From VRUE01 sp963725085 (lineage in GTDB: Bacteria > Actinomycetota > Thermoleophilia > Solirubrobacterales > 70-9), in NCBI GenBank assembly GCA_963725085.1, contig CAVRXM010000003.1, positions 248,001 through 312,000 of the forward strand: DNA of 64,000 nucleotides. Reading direction: 5' to 3'. Shown in pieces: positions 46,389 to 54,784 of this stretch. Within the stretch, counting starts at the first letter, position 1; the number at the start of each line of letters is the position of its first letter. Position numbers and translations under genes: made by a program. The notes below the pieces were generated by a model, which worked only from the letters and a program-made list of their open reading frames with translations, made no database searches and was not told where the DNA came from.

Positions 46389-48417
46389 GCGTCGTGGCCG
46401 AGCCCGGCGAGCCAGCCGCGGAAGATCCGGTGGACGCTCTCGGCGCCGACGACCTCCTCCTCGGGCCAGGGGAGGTCGGCCGGGTGGAGCACCAGCGGAT
46501 GGGACTGGGTCCCTCCCATCCCGCCGTGTGAGCCGACCAGCTCCTCGAACGCGGCGACCTCCTCGAAGTCCTCCCAGAAGGTGCTGTTGACGACCAGGTC
46601 GGGGCAGTGCGGGAAGCCGTCGGTGCGGCGGACGTGGTCCGGCGGCGTTGGGGCCGAAGGGCAGCCAGCGGGTCCTCGCCCTCGATCGTCGCCCTCGTCG
46701 AGGAAGTTGACGCCGCCGGCGCCGATCGCCATCGCCCCGCGGCGCTCGGAGCGCACGAGGACGAACCCGATGCCGGGGTGGTCGCGGAGCGCCGGCAGCA
46801 GCCGCGGGTGGAGCGTCTCGAGCTGCTCGAGCGTGACCCGCCCCGGGGTCGCGCGGGAAGCGTGATCAGCCCGAGGCAGCCCGAGGCCATCACCGAGAGC
46901 TCCGGGACCTCGCCCCCGTGCGTCTCCTCGATGTCCTGGCGGACGTCGGCGTCGAGCGCGACCGCGCCGTCGGCGACGACGGCCGCGGGTCACGGTCCGC
47001 ACCGTCCGCGCCGGCCATGGTGTCGTCGCGCGCGAACTCGGTCAGGCCGGCGCTCATGTAGACCGAGGGCGTCGTCGCCGCCCTCGGTGACGGCGATCAT
47101 GCTCTCGGCGTCGCAGGCGCCCCGGACCAGGTCCTCGAGCGTCTCGCCGTAGCGATCGAGGAACGTTTCCCCCTGCGACTGGCCGTGGTCGGAGAGGACG
47201 ACGAGCCGGTAGGGGCGGGTGGCGTCGCGGGCCGCGGCCTCGATCCTCGCGATCTGGCGGTCGAGGTCGCGGAGGACGGCGAGCGCGTCGTGGCGTTCGA
47301 TCCCCGAGTGGTGGGCGACCTCGTCGTAGGCGAGGAACGTCGTGTAGATGACGGGGCGGCCGGCGAGGAGGTCGCCGACCACCGTCGCGACCTGGAGGTC
47401 GCGCTGGACGACCGTCGCCCAGGCCCTGACCAGGGCATAGGTGCGCGGCCGCGCGATCCGCGGGCGGACGTCGTCGCGCACCTGGCTGCGTGCCGCGCGG
47501 CGCTCGCGCGCGATGTCGGCGAGCGCGAGCGCGAAGCGTGCGGGCGACCGCGTAGGGGCGGGCGAAGTAGGCGGAGTAGTCGCGCCCGATCGGCCGCCGT
47601 CGGGTCAGCGCCGTGCTCATCGTCAGCATCGAGTGCGGCGCGTCGCCGGAGAGGATGTTGGCGCGGCTGGCGCCGTCGGCGTGGAGCAGCCCGCGCCCGT
47701 CGGAGTGGCGGCGCTCGAGCTCTTCGGCGTCGCGCGGGTGGTTGGTGACGATCGCCGTGTCGCGGTCCTTCTCCCACCAGCGGAAGGCGGGCATGTCGTC
47801 GTTGTTGCCATGGAGGAGCCCGGCCTGGCAGGCGCCGGTCTGCGAGGACCAGTCGGTCTCCCAGCGCTCGAGCCGGTGCGACCGGCTCCGCAGCCAGCCG
47901 CCCAGGTGGGGGGCGTTGCCGTCGGCGATCGCCCGGCGCAGGACGTCGTGGGCGAGGCCGTCGATCTCGAGGAAGACGATCCCCGGCACATCGGTGTCGA
48001 CCGTGGCCGCTGCGCCGGCGCGCCTGACGGCGCGACGACGTTGCGGTACCAGGTGTCGTCCTCGTCGATCGCCAGCAGCGCAGTAGAAGATCGAGGTCAC
48101 GGCGCTGATCCCGATCGTGATCACGATCCCCTCGAGGACGCCGTCGACTTGGGCGCCGGGGATCAGGTTGATCGCGAAGGTCACCAGGAGCCCGTTGAGC
48201 AGCAGCGCGACGCCGCCGAGGGTGAGGACGGTGAGCGGCAGCGCGACCCGGGCCAGCACCGGCCAGACCAGGGCATTGAGGATGCCGATCGCCGCCGCCG
48301 CCCGAGCGCGGCCCAGCCGTCGTCGAGGGTGAAGCCCGGGAGCACCGCCGCGAGCAGGATCAGGGCCGCGTCGAGCACCAGGACCAGCAGGCCGCGCCAG
48401 ACGATCTTCGCGCCCAT
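46334..48417 (-). CDS. Holin-like membrane domain fused to alkaline-phosphatase-type phosphodiesterase
   Basis: About 690 residues. The N-terminus is a four-helix domain like the mycobacterial 4-TM holin family (GLLVLVLDAALILLAAVLPG, LTVLTLGGVALLLNGLLVTF, VDGVLEGIVITIGISAVTSI). The rest is a type I phosphodiesterase/nucleotide pyrophosphatase: IVFLEIDGLAHDVLRRA holds the first metal Asp, WSSQTGACQAGLLHGNN the nucleophile Thr, and VIYTTFLAYDEVAHHSG and LVVLSDHGQSQGE further metal ligands. At least six frame changes occur (near 48300, 48010, 47535, 47066, 46990-46850 and 46640). It may hydrolyse a membrane or envelope phosphodiester. Confidence 0.8.
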
Positions 48418-48425
48418 CACATCAC

Positions 48426-48484
48426 CTCGCGCTTCACTCGCGGCGCGAACAACAAGGCTGCGACGCTTGCTCGCTCCGCGCTCA
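48426..48484 (-). repeat. Interspersed repeat, copy C
   Basis: Third copy of the ~60-bp element, filling the gap between the nitronate monooxygenase stop (48501) and the next minus-strand gene start (48417). On the minus strand it begins TGAGCGCGGAGCGAGC; a second partial TGAGCGCGAGG lies at the gene stop itself. Confidence 0.7.
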
Positions 48485-48500
48485 TCGCATCACCTCGCGC

Positions 48501-49463
48501 TCATCGTGGAGCCATCTCCCGAACCAGGTCGGCAGCGGGCCTGACGTCGTCGATGCGGGCCACCGTCTCCCCCGCATAGAGGGCGCCGGCGTCGAGCAGC
48601 ATCTCGGGGCCGTCGTCGGTCGGGCCGGCCGGCGAGAGCAGCCGGCTCCCGGGCCGCTGGGCGCGGACCATGCGCGCCAGCACCGCCTCCGGGGTGTAGC
48701 GGGCGCCCGGAGCAAGCAGGCGGTTGATCGCCCGGTTCAGCCGCGGGCCGCGACGATCGCGCCCCAGCCACCGCTCCGTCGCAGCGTTCCCAACGACCCT
48801 GTGGGGCGCCGGCCACCCGGCCCCGAACAGCTCGGTGAGGATCGTCTCCTCGGCGGCGAGCAGCCGGTCGCGGTAGCCGGGGTGCGCACGGCTCTCCTCG
48901 GAGAGAAGGAAGCGGGTCCCGGCGACGGCGCCCGCAGCCCCCGCGTCGAGCGCCCGGCTGACGTCCACCCGATCGGCGATCCCACCCGCCAGGAGCAGCG
49001 TGAAATCTCGCGGCAGCGCCACCCGGACCTGCTCGAGAAGCTCGAGCGCGGGCACCGTCCCGCGAACGTGGCCACCGGCCTCGACTCCCTGGACGATGAC
49101 GGCGTCGGCCCCGGCGGCCTCGGCCGCCCGCGCCTCCTCAACCGAGCCGCACTGATGGATCCAGACTCCGGGCGTCCGGCGCCGTGGCCGGCCCCAGAAG
49201 GTGACGACCGCGTCGGCACCCGCCGCAGCCTCGAACCAGTCGCGGCGGGCAAAGGGGAGCAGCATGTTGACCGCCACCGGCCGCATCGTCAGGGGCCGGG
49301 CGGCCGCCAGCTCACGCCGAATCGCGTCGGCGCCGTTGACCGCGATCGTTCCCAGCCCACCGGCCTCCGAGACCGCCACCGCCAGCTCGTGGCGGCTGAT
49401 GCCGCCGCCCATTCCCGCCTGGACGACGGGTATTTCGACTCCGAGGCGCTCGAGCACCGACAC
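48501..49463 (-). CDS. Nitronate monooxygenase / NPD family
   Basis: A 320-residue FMN-dependent TIM-barrel enzyme, intact. It has IPVVQAGMGGGISRHELA at the start, IVQGVEAGGHVRG with the usual His, LLLAGGIADRVDVSRALDAGAAG and GTRFLLSEESRAHP. The family oxidises alkyl nitronates (such as propionate 3-nitronate) or, in some members, reduces enoyl substrates. The 23-base gap to the divergent M14 peptidase is short. The next minus-strand gene is separated from it by repeat copy C. Confidence 0.88.
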   Translation of the reverse strand: MSVLERLGVEIPVVQAGMGGGISRHELAVAVSEAGGLGTIAVNGADAIRRELAAARPLTMRPVAVNMLLPFARRDWFEAAAGADAVVTFWGRPRRRTPGVWIHQCGSVEEARAAEAAGADAVIVQGVEAGGHVRGTVPALELLEQVRVALPRDFTLLLAGGIADRVDVSRALDAGAAGAVAGTRFLLSEESRAHPGYRDRLLAAEETILTELFGAGWPAPHRVVGNAATERWLGRDRRGPRLNRAINRLLAPGARYTPEAVLARMVRAQRPGSRLLSPAGPTDDGPEMLLDAGALYAGETVARIDDVRPAADLVREMAPR

Positions 49464-49485
49464 GGCCCCAGTCTAGGTTCGCGCC

Positions 49486-50243
49486 GTGCGGTCGCGGCGC
49501 GACTCGGTGCTCGTCCTCGCCGCCGCCATCGCGGCCTGCCGGCTGCTGTTCATGTGCCCCCGCCGCCGCGGACCAGCGGACGGTCGATCGGCCACTCGGT
49601 GCGCGGGCGGCCGATCCTCGCAGCGCTCGAGCAGGCGCCGGAAGCCCGGCTGCGGGTGCTGGTGATCGGGTGCATCCACGGCAACGAGACCGCCGGGATG
49701 CGCGTCGCACGGCGGCTGATCGCCGCGCACGCTCCGGCCCAGACCGATCTCCAGGTCATCCCCACTCTCAACCCCGACGGGGTCGCCGCCAACACCCGCG
49801 GCAACGCCCACGGGGTCGACCTCAACCGCAATTTCCCGTTCGGGTGGAGGCCGTTGGGCGGGCTCGAATACTCGGGGGCGCATCCCCTCTCCGAGCCCGA
49901 GTCGCGGGCCGCCCGCGGCCTGATCCTTCGCACGGCGCCCGACATCACGATCTGGTTCCACCAGCCGTTCGGCCTGACCGACCGCTCGGGCGGCGACACG
50001 GCAATCGAGCGCCGCTACGCGCAGCTCGTCGGCCTGCCGCTGGTCCGCCTCCGCCGCTACCCCGGCAGCGCCTCCACCTGGCAGAACAGCACGACGGCGG
50101 GGAGCACCGCGTTCGTCGTCGAGCTGCCGGCGACGGTCCCAGGAGTGCTCGTGGGGCGTGCCACTCGGTCGGTCCTGACCCTGGCGAGGGAGTATGCCAG
50201 CCCGGACCTGGCCGGGGCGACCGTCACCGGTCAAACAGGCTGA
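49486..50243 (+). CDS. M14 zinc carboxypeptidase, MpaA-like
   Basis: About 252 residues. The N-terminus is hydrophobic (VLVLAAAIAACRLLFMC), either a signal peptide or an anchor. It is followed by RSIGHSVRGRPILA, zinc ligands in IGCIHGNETAGM and IWFHQPFG, substrate-binding NPDGVAANTRG and GVDLNRNFPF, and the catalytic Glu in TAFVVELPA. MpaA-like enzymes cleave the gamma-D-Glu-diaminopimelate bond in muropeptides. The frame changes near 49555, between signal and domain. GTG with TAGGTT 6 bases before it. Confidence 0.86.
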
Positions 50244-50292
50244 TTCGGAACTATCCGACGAGACGCGGTTTCCGAAATTCGGAGGACGATCG

Positions 50293-51699
50293 TTGACGTC
50301 GATCGAAGGAGGGACGATCGCCGCGAGGAGACGCCAGTTCCCGATCCGAGCCGCCCTGCTGGTGGCGGTGAGCGCCTGTGCGTTCGCGGTCAACGCGGCG
50401 CCCGCGTCGGCCCTGCAGTGGAACCTCACCAATCTCGCGGAACCCTCGACGGTGCTGTTCGGCGCCTCGTGCCCGTCGCCCTCGCTCTGCGCCGTGGTCG
50501 GCAGCAACGGGACCCTCGCCGTATCGACCGACCCGACCGGCGGCACGGCAACGTGGCAGGTGACCCACTTCAACGGGCTCGAAGAAGTCCATGCCAGCGA
50601 TCCCAACGCGACGTTCTCCGGCGCCCAGGTCCGGGGCGTCTCCTGCCCGTCGACCGAATTCTGCGCCGCGATGAGCCGCCAGGGCTACGTATATGCGTCG
50701 ACCAGCCCCGCCGGTGGGGCGCCGGCCTGGGGGGCGGTCGCCCTGCAGGGCGAACACAAGCCGCGGGTCCACGTCTACGGCGTCTCCTGCCCGTCGACGT
50801 CCCTCTGCGTCGGCGTCGCCGCGGGCGGCAGGATCGTCACCTCGACCAGACCGGTCGGGGCGACCGCCTGGAACGTGTCCCAGCTGGGAGCCCCGCTCGA
50901 ACTGACGGGCGTCTCCTGTCCGAGCGAATCGCTCTGCGTCGCCGTCAGCAGCGACGGCAACATCATCAGCACCACCGACCCCGGCGGCGGCGCGCCGACC
51001 TGGGTCGCGGCGGCGCCGGCGGGCGGCTATGGGGTCCTCCAGGGTGTCTCCTGCTCCTCGCCCTCGCTCTGCGTCACCGGCAACGCGGCGGACATCTTCG
51101 TCAGCACCAGCCCGGCCGGCCCGGCGGCGTCCTGGCAGGCGACCCCGGACGTGACGCCGCTGCAGATCACCGCCTTCTCCTGTCCCGCCGACAGCGCCTG
51201 CGCCGCGGTCAACAACAACGCCGACGTCATCACCTCGACCGACCCGACCGGAGGCGCCGGCGCCTGGTCGTTCACCAACGCGATCCCGATCCCGCCGAAC
51301 GGGATGTTCGGGATCTCCTGCCCGGCGACGGAATTCTGCGCCGCCGCCGGGACCGGCGGCCAGATCCTGACCTCGACCAGCCCGTTCGCCGGCACCCGGC
51401 CCGCGAATGTGAAGTCCCGCAAGGGCCACCGCCGCCACACCGTCAAGATCACCCGCCACCCGAGGCACGTCATGAGGATCGCCGGGACGACGGCCCGGGT
51501 CCGGTTCGGGTTCGGCGCGATCGGCCAGGCCCACGGCTTCCTCTGCAAGCTCGGCGGCGGCGGGTACTCCCGCTGCCACAGCCCGAAGCGCTATCGCGTC
51601 GGCCTCGGACGGCACGCGTTCAGGGTCAAGGCGCTCGACCCAGGCGGCATCGACCAGACCGCGACCGTGTTCCGCTTCAGGGTCGTCCGCCGCCGCTGA
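50293..51699 (+). CDS. Exported SCPS-repeat propeller protein
   Basis: A 468-residue protein. A signal peptide (IRAALLVAVSACAFAVNAAPASA) is followed by eight repeats of about 45 residues containing VSCPSxSLCVAV and (S/T)STDPTGGxxxW, each with a Cys pair, probably propeller blades. The C-terminal cap (FLCKLGGGGYSRCHSPKRY, GRHAFRVKALDPGG) matches the cap of the propeller at 3392-4567. The TTG at 50293 follows GGAGG. Function is unknown. Glu is almost always encoded by GAA here, unlike in cytoplasmic genes. Confidence 0.78.
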   Translation: MTSIEGGTIAARRRQFPIRAALLVAVSACAFAVNAAPASALQWNLTNLAEPSTVLFGASCPSPSLCAVVGSNGTLAVSTDPTGGTATWQVTHFNGLEEVHASDPNATFSGAQVRGVSCPSTEFCAAMSRQGYVYASTSPAGGAPAWGAVALQGEHKPRVHVYGVSCPSTSLCVGVAAGGRIVTSTRPVGATAWNVSQLGAPLELTGVSCPSESLCVAVSSDGNIISTTDPGGGAPTWVAAAPAGGYGVLQGVSCSSPSLCVTGNAADIFVSTSPAGPAASWQATPDVTPLQITAFSCPADSACAAVNNNADVITSTDPTGGAGAWSFTNAIPIPPNGMFGISCPATEFCAAAGTGGQILTSTSPFAGTRPANVKSRKGHRRHTVKITRHPRHVMRIAGTTARVRFGFGAIGQAHGFLCKLGGGGYSRCHSPKRYRVGLGRHAFRVKALDPGGIDQTATVFRFRVVRRR

Positions 51700-51713
51700 G
51701 GGCCCTGAACTGA

Positions 51714-51745
51714 CGAAGGCCCCGGAACCTGCTCGGGGGCCTTCG
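51714..51745 (+). terminator. Terminator after the exported repeat protein
   Basis: CGAAGGCCCC and GGGGCCTTCG form a perfect 10-bp stem with a 12-base loop, 14 bases after the TGA. The following ~140 bases to 51883 hold no gene that I can see. A stretch at 51746-51840 is A/T-richer, and the Mur ligase gene arrives from the other strand. Confidence 0.82.
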
Positions 51746-51883
51746 CCGTCCAGCTTGAAAAGGGTCTACGGGACCATCATCTGGCGCGTCCTTTCGAAGG
51801 GGACTGGAGGGGTCGTTATAGCCCACTATCCGGCGCCCGGATCTGGAACACACTGGCCGAATGGTCGAGCGGCTGGGAGCGGC

Positions 51884-53353
51884 TCAGGCGAGCTCCCGGG
51901 CCGCCTGGCGGTCGTCGAGCCGGCTGAAGCCTCCGCGCAGGTCGGTCGCTTCACGATTGGCCGCGCCGCGCCCGAGGATCGCGACGAGATCGCCGCGCTC
52001 GGCAACCGCCATCGCCCGGGCGATGGCGGCTCGGCGCTCGATCACGATCTCGACCTCCGCTCCGTGCCGCGGCGCGCGCCCCGGCGGCAAGGGCCGCGAG
52101 AGTGACCATCCGCGGCTCCCCGCGGTAGCTGGTCCCCGAGAGGATCAGATGGTCGCAGCGCTCACGCGCCACCCGGCCTACATCGCGCCCGGTGATCGCG
52201 CCCGACCTGCCGACGATCGCGACCACCGCGATCAGCCGCCCGCCCCTCGGCTCGACGATGTCCCGGGCGGTGGTCAGGACCGCGTCGACGCTGTCGGCGC
52301 TGTAGGCGAAGTCGACGACGACGTCGAAGGGCCGGTCGACCTCGATGACCTCGAACCGCCCCGGCACCGGGCTCGCGTCGGCGAGGGCGGCGAGCGTCGC
52401 CGCGCGCGGCAGGCCGAGGCAGTCGGCGAGGGCGAGGACCGAGACCGCGTTCATCGCGTTGTGGGCGCCCGGAAGACCGATCGAGAGGCTGACCGGGCGG
52501 GAGGGCGTCTCGACCTCGATCTCCGACTCGCGGAGGTCCCACCGGGAGCGGGCGATCCGGTACTCGGCATCCTCTGCCCGCCCGTAGCGAACGGCGCGCC
52601 CGCCGCGTTCCTCGACCTCGATCCGCGAGACGGCGACCGAGCTCGTCGTCGACGTTGAGGGTGGCGACCGGCACAGCGTCGCCGCCCCTGACGAAGAGGG
52701 CGCGCTTGGCGGCGGCGTAGGCCTCGATCGTTCCGTGGCGGTTGAGGTGTTCGGGGGCCAGGTTGGTGAAGACGGCGCCGTCGACGACGAGCTCGGGCTG
52801 TACTCGGCCTGGTAGCTCGAGACCTCGGCGACGATGGAGCGAGGCGGGGGACCGAGCGCCAGCTCGCTCAGCGGTGGGCCGAACTCGGTGTTGCCGGCGA
52901 GCACCGGCTCGAGGCCGTGCCGTTCGAGGACCGAGACCAGCAGCCCGGCCACGGTCGACTTGCCGTTGGTGCCGGTGACAGCCACGACCGGCGACGGGAC
53001 CAGGCGCCAGCCGATATCGAGCTCGTCGACGATCTCAAGGCCGACGCCGCGCCGCCTCGGCGAGGACAGGGATCTCGGGCGGCACACCGGGGCTCTTGAC
53101 GATCGAACGGACGCCGGTCAGGGCGTCGAGCCCGTCGCCGCCGAGACGGACGTCGACCCCGATCTCGCGCAGCGCTCGCGCCCGCTCGAGCTGGATCGGG
53201 TCGCTCGACCCGTCCCAGGCCCGGACCTCGCCCGCCGCGCCCAGGGTCGCGAGCGCCCGGGCGGCGGCGCTGCCCGCGCGACCGAGGCCGACGACGAGAT
53301 GCGGCGGCGGGGGAAGCGGCGGGCGGGCGCGGGTCGAGAGAGCTGGGGGGCAC
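51884..53353 (-). CDS. Mur ligase family protein, MurD-like N-terminus, MurE-like C-terminus
   Basis: About 490 residues. The N-terminal UDP-binding-like domain is of MurD type (VVGLGRAGSAAARALATLGA, VKSPGVPPEIPVLAEA, VDELDIGWRLVPSP). The ATP motif is AVTGTNGKSTVAGLLV, then VAEVSSYQAE and GLPGAHNAMNAVSVLALADCLG. The C-terminal domain (PVPGRFEVIEVDRPFDVVVDFA, ADSVDAVL, LAILGRG-like end) resembles MurE, but YSADS replaces HTPDS and the DNPR substrate motif is absent. Frames change near 53320, 53058, 52805, 52640 and 52085. GTG at 53353 is 5 bases from the PhzF stop. It may be the D-glutamate ligase or an accessory ligase. Confidence 0.78.
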
Positions 53354-53358
53354 CGTCG

Positions 53359-54282
53359 TCAGGCGCTGCCGGGCCGCGGATGGAACCGCCCGCCGGCGAC
53401 GATGACCGCGGCGCCGGCGACCTCGACCCGCTCGATCCTCTGGCCACTGCCGTCGGCACGAGCGTGGAGGATCGAGGGGCGGCCGAGCTCCTCGCCCTGG
53501 CGGATCTCGATCTCCTCTCCGAACCCGACCCGCCCGTGGCGGCAGAGGTGGACCGCGAGCGGGCCGGCGGCGGAGCCGGTGGCAGGGTCCTCGGGGACGC
53601 CATCGGCGGGGGCGAACATCCGGGTCCTCCAACGCACGCCCGAGCCGGCGAAGCAGTTGGCGCCGACCTCGCCGATCTCGGTCAGCGCCGCCATGTCGGG
53701 CCGCAGCGCCGCCACCTCCTCCTCGCTCGCGAGCTCGACGTAGACGTGCAGCGGCCCGTTCGCGTAGGCCTCGACCGGCAGCCCCGAGCGCTCGACCCCG
53801 AGCGCGGCGAGCAGCTCGGCCTCGCGCTCGAACGGCGCCCAGCTCGGGATCGCCTGCTGCATCCGACCGAAGACGACCCTCTCCCCCTCGCGCTCGAGCT
53901 CAACCGGGACGAGCCCGACGCCGGTCTCGAGCCGGACGGTCGAGAGACCGAGCGCGGTGCCGACCGCGAACGCGGTCCCGAGTGTCGGGTGGCCGGCGAA
54001 GGGCAGCTCGCTGAGCGGCGTGAAGATCCGGATCATCGCGTCCCCTCCCGCCTCGGCCGGGAGGACGAAGACGGTCTCCGAGAGATTCATCTCGCGGGCG
54101 AGCCGCTGCATCGTGTCGCCCTCGAGGCCGCGGCCGTCGGCGAATACCGCGAGCTGGTTGCCCTCGAGCGGGGTGTCGGTGAAGACGTCGAGGAGGACGT
54201 AGGCGAGCGACCCGTCCTCGCGCGGAATCCCCGCGACGTCGCGGGCCACGGAAGCGGCGAGGAGGTCGAACTCGGAGCTCAT
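53359..54282 (-). CDS. PhzF-family isomerase/epimerase-like protein
   Basis: A 307-residue protein with the diaminopimelate-epimerase-like fold. It has VFTDTPLEGNQLAVF, catalytic Glu69 in NLSETVFV, PFAGHPTLGTAFA and EDPATGSAAGPLAVHL. It is intact. The family catalyses proton-shift isomerisations. Phenazine genes are absent, so the PhzF label describes the fold only. It is close to the Mur ligase downstream, so an unusual amino-acid supply role is conceivable but unproven. Confidence 0.88.
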   Translation of the reverse strand: MSSEFDLLAASVARDVAGIPREDGSLAYVLLDVFTDTPLEGNQLAVFADGRGLEGDTMQRLAREMNLSETVFVLPAEAGGDAMIRIFTPLSELPFAGHPTLGTAFAVGTALGLSTVRLETGVGLVPVELEREGERVVFGRMQQAIPSWAPFEREAELLAALGVERSGLPVEAYANGPLHVYVELASEEEVAALRPDMAALTEIGEVGANCFAGSGVRWRTRMFAPADGVPEDPATGSAAGPLAVHLCRHGRVGFGEEIEIRQGEELGRPSILHARADGSGQRIERVEVAGAAVIVAGGRFHPRPGSA

Positions 54283-54294
54283 CACTGGCCGAAA

Positions 54295-54711
54295 CTATCG
54301 CCGTGCCCGCTCCGGCCGCAGCCTGAAGCCCGCGACCTCGGCGAAGCGCTCGTGCGCGAACGAGGCGTAGAGGGCCTCGGCCTCCTGGTAGGCGAGCAGG
54401 TCGACCCGAACGGCGCCGGAGCGAGCGAGGACCTCGGCGACCAACTGCCTGCCGATCCCCTCCCGACGTGCGCCGGGAGCGACGAGGAGGAGCGACAGGA
54501 ACGCCTGGAATGCGCCATCGGTGATCGCGTGGGCGAACCCGGCGAGCTCCCCCTCGCGGAGGGCAACCACGGCGATCGCCCCGGGCCCCGCAAGCGCCCG
54601 CCCGGCGCGCTCGGGGTCGGAGGCGAACGTCGCGAAGGCCTCCGCCTCCTCGCAGAGCTCGATCACCGCCTCGAGGTGCCGGCGCTCGTATGGGATGACC
54701 TCCGACCTCAT
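54295..54711 (-). CDS. GNAT family N-acetyltransferase
   Basis: A 138-residue GNAT domain. VIPYERRHLEAVIELCEEAE opens it, the acetyl-CoA-binding loop is APGARREGIGRQLVAEV, and YQEAEALYASFAHERF with EVAGFRLRPE closes it. The substrate is unknown. The ATG at 54711 gives the complete fold. It lies 12 bases before the PhzF start and is probably co-transcribed with PhzF and the Mur ligase. Confidence 0.85.
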   Translation of the reverse strand: MRSEVIPYERRHLEAVIELCEEAEAFATFASDPERAGRALAGPGAIAVVALREGELAGFAHAITDGAFQAFLSLLLVAPGARREGIGRQLVAEVLARSGAVRVDLLAYQEAEALYASFAHERFAEVAGFRLRPERARR

Positions 54712-54749
54712 CCTGTTCGGGAGACTCTCAGGTGTGGTGAGCGGGCGCC

Positions 54750-54778
54750 TTGACCGCAGGCAGGAGGCCGGATAGCGT
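54750..54778 (+). promoter_or_regulatory. Leaderless sigma-A-type promoter
   Basis: TTGACC at 54750-54755, a 17-base spacer, then TAGCGT at 54773-54778, ending 6 bases before the ATG at 54785. This is the clearest example of the leaderless layout seen repeatedly in the window. Confidence 0.75.
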
Positions 54779-54784
54779 CGGCAC

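Noticed and set aside
46334..48417. Holin-like domain as evidence of a prophage
   Set aside because: No integrase, capsid, lysin or att-like repeats nearby, and the domain is fused to a phosphodiesterase.
51840..51900. tRNA-like stretch (GGCCGAATGGTCGAGCGGCT)
   Set aside because: It cannot be folded into a cloverleaf with a T-loop GTTCGAATC-type sequence, and it runs into the coding end of the Mur ligase gene.
53359..54282. Phenazine biosynthesis from the PhzF homologue
   Set aside because: PhzF-fold proteins are widespread and no phzA-G gene is present.
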